DNA of 5,225 nt, from contig JAKLEF010000159.1 in NCBI GenBank assembly GCA_022703195.1, forward strand, positions 1 to 5,225, written 5' to 3'. Each line of letters starts with the position of its first letter. Position 1 is the stretch's first letter. A model generated the notes under the pieces. It was not told where the DNA came from, did no database searches, and saw only the letters and a program-made list of their open reading frames with translations. This stretch comes from Candidatus Fermentibacterota bacterium. GTDB taxonomy: Bacteria; Fermentibacterota; Fermentibacteria; Fermentibacterales; Fermentibacteraceae. Made by a program: the position numbers and the translations under genes. Shown here piece by piece: positions 1 through 5,224 of this stretch.

Positions 1-1
1 C

Positions 2-751
2 GGCGAGGAGGATGCCTTCCGCCACTGGGTCTCCGAGGTGAGGAAGCTCGCGCGCTTCCTCGAGAAACTGTACGGAGTCGAGATCACCGACGAGAGGATG
101 AGGGACGCAATAAGGCGGATGAACCGCGAGAGGAGCCTCCTCAACGAGGTGTTCTCCCTGGGCGAGTCCGACCCGCCGATAGTGACGGGCAGGGAGCTCG
201 CCCTGGTGAGATACAGGCTCTCGGGCTTCGACAGGCACCTGGAGATGCTCGGACGCTTCGCCTCCAGGGTCCGGGCGAGGGCCGCCGAAGGCTTCATGGC
301 GGCTCCCGCGGGCGCCCCGAGGGTCATGGTGACGGGATGCCCCACGGGCAGGGACACCCTCAAGGTGATCGAGCTGGTCGAGGAGTGCGGTGGTATCGTC
401 GTGGTCCAGGAGGCCTGCTCGGGGGTGAAGCCCACCGAGAAGCTGACCCCGGAGGACGGAGACCCGTTCGAGGCGGTAGCCAGGAAGCACTTCGAGATCC
501 CCTGCTCCTGCATGACACCCAACAGGGGCAGGCTCGAGCTGATCGACAGGCTCGCGGCCAGGTTCAGGCCGCAGGCCGTGGTGGACCTGGTCTGGCACGC
601 ATGCCATACCTACAACGTCGAATCGTACCTGGTCGAGCGCCATGTCCGCGACACGCTCGGCCTCCCCTACATGAAGGTCGAGACCGACTACTCGGACTCC
701 GACCGCGAGAGGCTGGCCGTGAGGATCCAGACGCTGCTGGAGCTTTCGTGA
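2..751 (+). CDS. 2-hydroxyacyl-CoA dehydratase D-component family protein, probably YjiM/double-cubane-cluster type (5' partial)
   Basis: The reading frame is open to the left edge, so the N-terminal part is missing; 249 residues are visible, against about 380 for the single-subunit members. The visible part has a helical segment (about residues 8-60, with the family pattern EITDE...AI..MN.ER) and then the C-terminal Rossmann-like domain. Cysteines are at residues 113 (TGCP), 129, 139 (ACSG), 168 and 170 (CSC) and 201 (ACHTY), and ETDYSDSD lies near the end. The family binds an iron-sulfur cluster through Cys and receives electrons from an ATP-hydrolysing partner. From memory, the motif set TGCP / C-[ST]-G / CSC / ACHTY / ETDYS matches E. 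coli YjiM and the double-cubane [8Fe-9S] proteins better than HgdA/HgdB or FldB/FldC. Those proteins are soluble, cytoplasmic and oxygen-sensitive. The activator gene follows at once (GTGA overlap), supporting a working pair. A classical 2-hydroxyacyl-CoA dehydratase subunit remains possible because the upstream gene cannot be seen. An internal GTG at 38 is not the start: the homologous sequence continues upstream of it. Confidence 0.85.
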   Translation, partial: GEEDAFRHWVSEVRKLARFLEKLYGVEITDERMRDAIRRMNRERSLLNEVFSLGESDPPIVTGRELALVRYRLSGFDRHLEMLGRFASRVRARAAEGFMAAPAGAPRVMVTGCPTGRDTLKVIELVEECGGIVVVQEACSGVKPTEKLTPEDGDPFEAVARKHFEIPCSCMTPNRGRLELIDRLAARFRPQAVVDLVWHACHTYNVESYLVERHVRDTLGLPYMKVETDYSDSDRERLAVRIQTLLELS

Positions 752-1524
752 GACTCGGCTGCGGGGTCGACATAGGCGCGAGGTCCATCGAGGTGGTCCT
801 CTTCGACGGTGCGCAGATGGTGGAATCCGCAGTGACGGACACCGGGTCGCGTCCCGCGGACGCTGCGGCCGATCTGTTCGGGAGGGTGCTGGCGGCTGCC
901 GGCGTCGATCGCGCAGACCTCGCCGGCACCCTCGCGACCGGGTACGGCAGGAACTACTTCAAGCTCGCGGACAGGGTCGCGTCCGAGATCCTCTGCCACG
1001 CCCGCGGGGTCTCCTACCTCTTCCCGTCGGCCAGGACCGTGATAGACATCGGCGGCCAAGACTCGAAGCTCATAGAGATGGACGAAAACGGCCGCACCAC
1101 AGACTTCGTGATGAACGACAGGTGCGCGGCGGGCACGGGCCGCTTCATCGAGCTCACGGGGCAGATCGTCGGGGTCCCGCTCGAAGGCATGGCCGACGCC
1201 GTGAAGGATCACAGGGCCTCGGTGGAGATCTCCTCGATGTGCGCCGTGTTCGCCGAGAGCGAGATCGTGGGCCTCCTGCAGTCCGGGGTCCCGGTACCGT
1301 CCATCCTGAACGGGGTCTTCAGGGCAGTCGCGAGGCGGACCGTCTCGATGGCCGGCCGGACGAAGCTCCTCCCCCAGGTGGTGTTCACCGGCGGCGTCGC
1401 GAAGAACGGCGGAGTCGTGAGAGCGCTCGTGGAGGAGATGGGCACCGGGATACTCGTACCGGACGAGCCCAGGATCACCGGGGCGCTGGGCGCCGCCATC
1501 CTGGCCATCTCGAAGGGGACCTGA
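748..1524 (+). CDS. ATP-dependent activator/reductase of the 2-hydroxyacyl-CoA dehydratase family (BadF/BadG/BcrA/BcrD/HgdC ATPase)
   Basis: This 258-residue protein has the usual length of the HgdC/YjiL activators. It belongs to the ASKHA (actin/sugar kinase/Hsp70) fold: ATP hydrolysis in a homodimer with one bridging [4Fe-4S] cluster drives low-potential electrons into the partner. Visible motifs are phosphate-1 GVDIGARS (6-13), TGYGR (64-68), phosphate-2 VIDIGGQDSK (98-107), NDRCAAGTGRF (123-133), SSMCAVFAESE (162-172) and the adenosine-type FTGGVAKN (213-220). Cys126 and Cys165 sit exactly where the family's two cluster ligands lie. The start is GTG 748, overlapping the upstream stop as GTGA, with GGAG at 739-742 five bases before it. 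Upstream codons in this frame are an out-of-frame shadow of the previous gene. The phosphate-1 loop lacks the commoner Ser and Lys (Ala11 and Glu15 here). The function as electron donor to the preceding protein is inferred from adjacency and family. Confidence 0.93.
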   Translation: MRLGCGVDIGARSIEVVLFDGAQMVESAVTDTGSRPADAAADLFGRVLAAAGVDRADLAGTLATGYGRNYFKLADRVASEILCHARGVSYLFPSARTVIDIGGQDSKLIEMDENGRTTDFVMNDRCAAGTGRFIELTGQIVGVPLEGMADAVKDHRASVEISSMCAVFAESEIVGLLQSGVPVPSILNGVFRAVARRTVSMAGRTKLLPQVVFTGGVAKNGGVVRALVEEMGTGILVPDEPRITGALGAAILAISKGT

Positions 1525-1526
1525 GA

Positions 1527-1552
1527 GCAGGGGCCTGCCCGGCGGCCCCTGC
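1527..1552. terminator. Perfect 9-bp hairpin between convergent genes, candidate bidirectional terminator
   Basis: GCAGGGGCC (1527-1535) and GGCCCCTGC (1544-1552) are exact reverse complements around an 8-base loop. The hairpin starts 2 bases after the activator stop and ends 7 bases before the yraN stop on the other strand. The stem is very GC-rich, but neither strand has a T tract after it, so a classical intrinsic terminator is not fully met. It may work with Rho or simply block read-through between the convergent units. Confidence 0.5.
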
Positions 1553-1559
1553 CGTGACG

Positions 1560-1925
1560 TCAGACCGTGAAGAGCGTCCTCGAGACGAAGGCGTTCTCCA
1601 GGTAGTCGACATCGAAGGCTCCGCTCGCGCCCCTCACGATGGCCACGTCGAACCTGCAGTCGCCACCGAACTTGTTGATGGATAGATACATCGCCGCCAC
1701 GCCTGCGATCTTCGACCTCTTGCGGGCGTCTATCTTCTCCGGGGCCATCGTGGCGCTGCCCGAGGATGCCAGCTTGACCTCCACGAAGGCCATCAGCCCA
1801 TCCCTCAGAGCCACGATATCCACCTCCCCCGGGCCGAGCCTCAGATTGCGCTCGAGGATCGTCCAGCCGCGATCCGTGAGCCATGACGCCACGGTGTTCT
1901 CGGCCTCGGCTGCAAGGGGGTCCAT
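1560..1925 (-). CDS. yraN: YraN family (UPF0102) endonuclease-fold protein
   Basis: This 121-residue protein has the normal UPF0102 length. The family has a restriction-endonuclease-like (Holliday-junction-resolvase-like) fold and no firmly established cellular role. The core motifs are present: an N-terminal helix with AEN..ASWL (8-16), GWTILERN (20-27), GEVDIV (33-38), FVEVK (47-51), PEKIDARKRSKI (62-73) and RFDVAIV (91-97). The putative metal-binding acidic residues are Glu34, Asp36 and Glu49, with Lys51. The start is ATG 1925-1923, sharing one base with the rnhB stop (TGATG), and GGAGGG at 1936-1931 precedes it by 5 bases. A longer in-frame extension upstream lies inside rnhB and has no family match. 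It is the last gene of the operon; rnhB-yraN adjacency is common in bacteria. Confidence 0.92.
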   Translation of the reverse strand: MDPLAAEAENTVASWLTDRGWTILERNLRLGPGEVDIVALRDGLMAFVEVKLASSGSATMAPEKIDARKRSKIAGVAAMYLSINKFGGDCRFDVAIVRGASGAFDVDYLENAFVSRTLFTV

Positions 1926-2587
1926 CACCACCCTCCGAACAGGTCGGCGGTGCGGGCTACGGGGGCGAAGGAGCGCCTGTGGACCGGGCAGGGGCCGAGT
2001 CTCCGCAGGGCTTCCAGATGCTCCGCCGTCCCGTAGCCCGAATTCCTGGCGAAGCCGTAGCCGGGCCACTCCGAATCGGCCATAGCCATGAGCCTGTCCC
2101 TGTGCACCTTGGCGAGTATGCTGGCGGCCGCGATCGAGAGACTCCGGGAGTCACCCTTCACGAAGAACCTGGCCGGGAGGGCGAGATCCCGGACCTCGAG
2201 GCCGTCGATCAGATACACGTCCGCCGGGGCGGGGCAGGACCCGGCGGCCCGCCGGAACGACATCGCGACGCTCCGCGACATGCCGGCGGAGTCTATCTCG
2301 GACGGCTCGACGACGCCCATGCCCCGGCCCAGGCAGGCATCGAGGATCATCTCCTCCAGCACCACCCTCCGGGCCGGGCTCAGCGCCTTGCTGTCGAAGA
2401 CCCCGGGGATGTCCCTGCCGGGAGGCAGGACCACGCAGCATGCGACGAGGGGGCCGGCGAGCGGCCCCCTCCCGACCTCGTCGATCCCCGCGACCCGCCC
2501 CCAGAGGGATGTCGCATGGGTATCGAACCCGAGGAGTCCGTCCCCCCGAGCGCTAGTAGACGCGCTTCTCCTTGATCCTGGCGGCAC
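1925..2587 (-). CDS. rnhB: Ribonuclease HII
   Basis: RNase HII cleaves RNA in RNA-DNA hybrids and 5' of single ribonucleotides in DNA, using two metal ions. The 220-residue product carries AGIDEVGRGPLAGP (33-46), DSKALS (65-70), LIDG (126-129), KGDSRSLSIAAASILAK (144-160), GYG (177-179), GYGTAEH (184-190) and a C-terminal GPCPVHRRSF block. The catalytic acids are Asp36, Glu37, Asp128 and Asp146, with the family's 18-residue gap between the last two. The start is GTG 2587: no ATG, GTG or TTG occurs in frame between it and the first catalytic motif, so the gene must begin inside rplS (35-base overlap). A GAGGGG stretch (2595-2590) precedes it, though close. The 32 residues before the first motif are longer than in many homologues. 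It is followed directly by yraN. Confidence 0.95.
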   Translation of the reverse strand: MPPGSRRSASTSARGDGLLGFDTHATSLWGRVAGIDEVGRGPLAGPLVACCVVLPPGRDIPGVFDSKALSPARRVVLEEMILDACLGRGMGVVEPSEIDSAGMSRSVAMSFRRAAGSCPAPADVYLIDGLEVRDLALPARFFVKGDSRSLSIAAASILAKVHRDRLMAMADSEWPGYGFARNSGYGTAEHLEALRRLGPCPVHRRSFAPVARTADLFGGW

Positions 2588-2903
2588 GGCCCCTCTTCTG
2601 TCTCAGGAAGAACAGCTTGGCGCGCCTGACCTTGCCCTTGCGGACCACCTCGACCGCCGCCACCCTGGGCGAGCAGAGCGGGAAGATCCTCTCGACGCCC
2701 ACGCCGTTCGAGATCTTGCGAACGATGAAGGTCTCGCCGGCGCCGCCGCCCCTGCGCGAGATCACCACGCCCTCGAATATCTGGATCCTCACCTTGTCGC
2801 CCTCGACGACCTGGTAGTGGACCTTCACGTTGTCGCCTGGACCGAAATCCTGCACGCCCTCGGCGGGCCGGCGGCTCTCGACCAGCCTCAGCAGCTCATC
2901 CAT
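2553..2903 (-). CDS. rplS: 50S ribosomal protein L19
   Basis: This 116-residue protein is full length for bacterial L19, which sits at the 30S-50S interface. Recognisable segments are the N-terminal helix MDELLRLVE, FGPGDNVKVH (19-28), FEGVVISRRGGGAGETF (44-60), VRKISNGVGVERIFPL (62-77), SPRV and the basic tail VRKGKVRRAKLFFLR...RIKEKR. The start is ATG 2903-2901, preceded by AGGAG at 2915-2911 with 7 bases between. An in-frame extension further upstream is only the trmD 3' end read in another frame. The start overlaps the trmD stop by 8 bases, and its own 3' end contains the rnhB start. The trmD-rplS pairing is a near-universal bacterial arrangement. Confidence 0.97.
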   Translation of the reverse strand: MDELLRLVESRRPAEGVQDFGPGDNVKVHYQVVEGDKVRIQIFEGVVISRRGGGAGETFIVRKISNGVGVERIFPLCSPRVAAVEVVRKGKVRRAKLFFLRQKRGRAARIKEKRVY

Positions 2904-3648
2904 CTTCCCGCTCCTTCGTCCTGGCGGCCTGTCTGACCGCTCCCAAGAATCTATCCCTCGCGTCATCCACACTCACACCGTCAAGGAGGTCCGGTCTCCT
3001 CGCCCTGGTTCTGGAAAGCGCCCTCTCGAACCTCCAGTCCTCCACCCGGGCGTGATCGCCGGAGATCAGATCCTCCGGCACCGGCTCACCCCGGAACACG
3101 GCCGGCCGCGTATACCTCGGGTAGTCGAGCAGGCCGGTCGCGAAGCTGTCGGAAACCGCCGATTCGAGCCTCCCGAGCACCCCGGGGACCCATCTCAGCA
3201 CCGCCTCCAGCAGGAGCATCGCAGGGATCTCCCCGCCAGAGACGACGAAATCCCCGACACTCACTTCATCCGTGACGGCCCCGTCGACGAATCTCGCGTC
3301 GACCCCGCCGTACCTGCCGCAGAAGAGCACGATGCCGTCAGCCTGCGAGAGGTCGCGGGCGAGGTCCTGGTCGAGCCTCCTGCCGTCCGGCGCCATCAGG
3401 ACCACCCTGGCGCCCCCGCGCCATTCCACGGATTCGAGAGTCTCGAACAGGGGCTCCGGCCTCATCAGCATGCCGGCTCCGCCCCCGAACTGGTAGTCGT
3501 CGACCGATCCCCTGGCGTCCACTCCGTGGAGCCTGATGTCCAGGGTTTCGACCTCGACCCTCCCCGAAGAGACCGCCCTGCCCACGACACCCGTGCGCAG
3601 GAACGGCTCGAAGAGCTCGGGGAAGAGAGTCGCTACCGCTATCCTCAA
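2896..3648 (-). CDS. trmD: tRNA (guanine-37-N1)-methyltransferase TrmD
   Basis: TrmD is a SPOUT (trefoil-knot) dimer that transfers a methyl group from S-adenosylmethionine to N1 of G37 in tRNAs carrying G36, preventing +1 frameshifts. The 250-residue product shows the N-terminal TLFPELFEPF (7-16), VDDYQFGGGAGM (49-60), LMAPDGR (84-90), CGRYGGVD (110-117), VGDFVVSGGEIPAM (131-144), VPGVLG (154-159), SDSF (166-169), LLDYPRYTRP (173-182) and RTRARRPDLL (213-222). Arg152 and Asp167 match the Arg154/Asp169 pair needed for catalysis in the H. influenzae and E. coli enzymes. Gly114 replaces the usual Glu of CGRYEG. The start is TTG 3648-3646, overlapping the rimM stop as TTGA; GGGAG lies just upstream. 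The in-frame extension to 3834 is a shadow of rimM. The stop overlaps the rplS start by 8 bases. Confidence 0.96.
   Translation of the reverse strand: MRIAVATLFPELFEPFLRTGVVGRAVSSGRVEVETLDIRLHGVDARGSVDDYQFGGGAGMLMRPEPLFETLESVEWRGGARVVLMAPDGRRLDQDLARDLSQADGIVLFCGRYGGVDARFVDGAVTDEVSVGDFVVSGGEIPAMLLLEAVLRWVPGVLGRLESAVSDSFATGLLDYPRYTRPAVFRGEPVPEDLISGDHARVEDWRFERALSRTRARRPDLLDGVSVDDARDRFLGAVRQAARTKEREDG
2911..2915 (-). promoter_or_regulatory. Ribosome binding site of rplS, inside trmD
   Basis: On the minus strand AGGAG lies 7 bases before ATG 2903. It sits in the last codons of trmD and fixes the L19 start over the longer in-frame alternative that begins upstream. Confidence 0.75.
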
Positions 3649-4148
3649 TCCGCTCCCGAGGCGAGCCCGGCGGGGAGCCTCAGCCTCATGCACCCGCCGT
3701 CCCAGTCGATGGTTCCCGTCCCGGTCACTAGGAGCAGCGGCACCTCGAAGCTGCCGCCCTCCCATGCGACCTCGAGAAGCGGGTTGGCCGAGAAGGGGTC
3801 GAAGCCCTCGACGACTCCCCCGCCATCCTGCCACTCCATCCTCATGCCGAGGAAGAGACCCATGGGCCGAAGCCCGGGCACGGCCATGAAGGCCTCGCGC
3901 CGGGCACAGAAATCCCCGCCTCTGAGCTCCTCCGCGGCCTCCAGCGAGTCTATCCCCTCGAACAGAGCCGCGACCGTGTCCACCGAGCGCACCGAAGACC
4001 GGACGACCCTGAGCGCCCTGCCGCCGACCTCCGACTCGAAGCCCGCAGGGAGGCCGACTGCGCGTCCGGCCAGGAAGAGCCTCAGATCCACTTCGCCGGC
4101 AAGGCCGCGCGGCCGTGTCACGAATCCGGCCCGCACGACCCCGGTCAT
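3645..4148 (-). CDS. rimM: Ribosome maturation factor RimM
   Basis: RimM binds ribosomal protein S19 and helps mature the 30S head domain. The 167-residue product has the usual length and two-domain layout. The N-terminal RimM domain (about 5-90) contains RPRGLAGEVDLR (12-23) and FEGIDSLEAAEELRG (63-77). The C-terminal PRC-barrel (about 95-165) contains MGLFLGM, EVPLLL (135-140), IDWDGGCMRL and the closing LPAGL (158-162). Overall conservation looks low, which is normal for RimM, so the identification leans partly on its fixed place between khpA and trmD. The start is ATG 4148-4146, one base after the khpA stop. I see no clear Shine-Dalgarno sequence before it, so translation probably depends on ribosomes finishing khpA. 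The stop overlaps the trmD TTG start. Confidence 0.9.
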   Translation of the reverse strand: MTGVVRAGFVTRPRGLAGEVDLRLFLAGRAVGLPAGFESEVGGRALRVVRSSVRSVDTVAALFEGIDSLEAAEELRGGDFCARREAFMAVPGLRPMGLFLGMRMEWQDGGGVVEGFDPFSANPLLEVAWEGGSFEVPLLLVTGTGTIDWDGGCMRLRLPAGLASGAD

Positions 4149-4149
4149 G

Positions 4150-4380
4150 CTAGTCCATTATCTCGAGAGTCGCCTTCTGACCCTTCCTCGCTGCGATCGA
4201 CCTTATGATCGTGCGCATGGCCTTGGCGATCCTGCCCTCTCGACCGATGACCCTCCCCAGATCGCTCTCCGCGACCCTGAGCTCGTATACGAGCATGTCC
4301 TCGGTCGTCTTCTCGTCGACCTGAACGGAATCAGGATTCTCGACGAGAGTCTTGGCGATCATCTCGATGAGCTCCTTCAT
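4150..4380 (-). CDS. khpA: KH-domain RNA-binding protein KhpA (YlqC family)
   Basis: This 76-residue single KH-domain protein matches the COG1837 family found next to rpsP in many bacteria. The nucleic-acid-binding GxxG loop is G-R-E-G within GRVIGREGRIAKAMRT (about 42-57), preceded by the beta strand YELRVAESDL. KhpA in Gram-positive bacteria pairs with KhpB and affects cell size, division and post-transcriptional control; whether that holds here is unknown. I chose ATG 4380 over the in-frame GTG at 4386 because GGAGG (4392-4388) sits 7 bases before the ATG but only 1 base before the GTG. It follows rpsP after about 34 bases and ends one base before rimM. Confidence 0.94.
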   Translation of the reverse strand: MKELIEMIAKTLVENPDSVQVDEKTTEDMLVYELRVAESDLGRVIGREGRIAKAMRTIIRSIAARKGQKATLEIMD

Positions 4381-4387
4381 GGACACC

Positions 4388-4392
4388 CCTCC
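4388..4392 (-). promoter_or_regulatory. Ribosome binding site of khpA
   Basis: GGAGG on the minus strand lies 7 bases before ATG 4380. It decides the start, because the upstream in-frame GTG (4386) would be only one base away. Confidence 0.75.
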
Positions 4393-4414
4393 AGTCGTGT
4401 TGTTGCGGCGTCAG

Positions 4415-4759
4415 TCAGGCCCGGTCGGAACTCCCGGAGTCCGCAGCGGTCCTCCTGTCACCCCTCAGGAAGACCATCTCCGGCGCAACCTCTTCGCCAG
4501 CACGATACCTGGACCATCTCTCCCACGTTCCGGTCCTGCGGAGCAGACTCCTCACCGTCTCGCTCACCTGTGCTCCGCGCTTCATCCAGTCGAAGACCTT
4601 CTGCTCGTCGACCTTTATCTCATGCGGCCTGCGCAGGGGGTCGTAGTATCCGAGAACTTCGAGGAAGCTCCCGTCCTGGGCCTTCCTGCCGTCTGCCGCG
4701 ACAATCCTGAAGAACGAGAGCTTGCTCGTACCCATCTTCCTCAGCCGGATCCTCACCAA
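4415..4759 (-). CDS. rpsP: 30S ribosomal protein S16
   Basis: S16 is an early-binding 30S assembly protein. The first 85 or so residues give the conserved fold: RIRLRKMG (3-10), FFRIVAAD (16-23), GSFLEVLGYYDP (30-41), KVDEQKVFDWMKRGAQVSETVRSLL (49-73). The product is 114 residues, longer than the usual 80-90, with a polar, probably disordered C-terminal tail (about 86-114). The basic KRPFY segment normally ahead of RIV reads KLSFF here. The start is most likely TTG 4759-4757, 7 bases after GGAGG (4771-4767), giving MVRIRL. GTG 4756, the next codon, is the alternative. It sits 45 bases after ffh in the conserved ffh-rpsP-khpA order. Confidence 0.96.
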   Translation of the reverse strand: MVRIRLRKMGTSKLSFFRIVAADGRKAQDGSFLEVLGYYDPLRRPHEIKVDEQKVFDWMKRGAQVSETVRSLLRRTGTWERWSRYRAGEEVAPEMVFLRGDRRTAADSGSSDRA

Positions 4760-4766
4760 GTCAACA

Positions 4767-4771
4767 CCTCC
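4767..4771 (-). promoter_or_regulatory. Ribosome binding site of rpsP
   Basis: GGAGG on the minus strand lies 7 bases before TTG 4759 and 10 before GTG 4756. The spacing favours the TTG as the S16 start. Confidence 0.7.
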
Positions 4772-4804
4772 GTTGCATCCCGTGTAGCCGGGAACCGGGG
4801 CCGC

Positions 4805-5224
4805 CTATCCTCTCAGGAGGGATGCGAGCCTCGACGATTTCCCGATCCTCTTCATCATCTCCTTCATCGCCCTGTAGTCCTGGAGCAGCCTGTTCACTTC
4901 GCGCACGGAGACTCCGCTCCCCTTCGCGATCCTCCTGCGCCGGCTGCCGTCTATCCGCTCCGGTCTGCGGCGCTCTTCCGGCGTCATGGACAGGATCATG
5001 GCTTCCTTGCGACCCAGTTCCTTCGGGTCGACGGTCACGCCCTTCGGCACCATGCGCCCTGGGAGCATCCCCAGGATGTCCGAGAGCGGGCCCATCTTCC
5101 GCAGCCGCCCGAACTCGGCGAGCAGATCGTCCATCGTGAACTCGCCCCGGCGCAGCTTCTTCTCGAGCTTCTCGGCGTCGATCCTGTCCGATGCCTCGGA
5201 AGCCTTCTCCACGAGGCCCAGGAT
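4805..5224 (-). CDS. ffh: Signal recognition particle protein Ffh, M-domain end (5' partial)
   Basis: Ffh is the SRP54 GTPase that binds 4.5S/6S RNA and nascent signal sequences. Only the last 139 residues are inside the window; the frame runs open past the right edge, and the first codons (ILGLVEKA) match the end of the G domain and linker. The visible M domain has a MGPLSDILGMLPG finger-loop region (about 44-56), SMTPEERRRP (79-88), the RNA-binding GSRRRRIAKGSG (93-104) and VREVNRLL (107-114). It stops shortly after (TAG 4807-4805), with no long Met/Gly-rich tail. The GTP-binding NG domain must lie beyond the window. It is upstream of rpsP in the same direction, the classical arrangement. 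An internal GTG at 5212 is not the true start. Confidence 0.96.
   Translation of the reverse strand: MLGLVEKASEASDRIDAEKLEKKLRRGEFTMDDLLAEFGRLRKMGPLSDILGMLPGRMVPKGVTVDPKELGRKEAMILSMTPEERRRPERIDGSRRRRIAKGSGVSVREVNRLLQDYRAMKEMMKRIGKSSRLASLLRG

Noticed and set aside
337..747. In-frame N-terminal extension of the activator ATPase from position 337
   Set aside because: It runs inside the upstream dehydratase-family gene in another frame and is not homologous to activators; GTG 748 with its GGAG site gives the normal family length.
1555..1562. TGACGTCA palindrome at the convergent junction
   Set aside because: An 8-base palindrome overlapping the yraN stop codon is easily explained by chance; no second copy or operator context was seen.
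688..1884. A 398-codon open frame on the - strand opposite the activator gene and crossing the hairpin into yraN
   Set aside because: It is low-complexity Arg/Gly/Asp-rich translation overlapping two real genes and the convergent junction; no family match.
1926..2069. N-terminal extension of YraN to 2069
   Set aside because: It overlaps the conserved C-terminal block of RNase HII in another frame and is not part of the UPF0102 family; ATG 1925 has its own ribosome binding site.
3649..3834. N-terminal extension of TrmD to 3834
   Set aside because: The extra 62 residues are an Arg/Gly-rich shadow of rimM; TrmD homology starts exactly at TTG 3648.
2830..4710. A 626-codon open frame on the + strand opposite rplS, trmD, rimM, khpA and rpsP
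   Set aside because: It lies antisense to five well-recognised genes; its translation is Pro/Arg/Ser-rich with no recognisable domain, as expected of an antisense frame in GC-rich DNA.
4760..4804. Possible promoter or regulatory element between ffh and rpsP
   Set aside because: The 45 bases contain the rpsP ribosome binding site and a weak 4-bp stem only; no -35/-10 pair or S15/S16-type regulatory fold could be supported.
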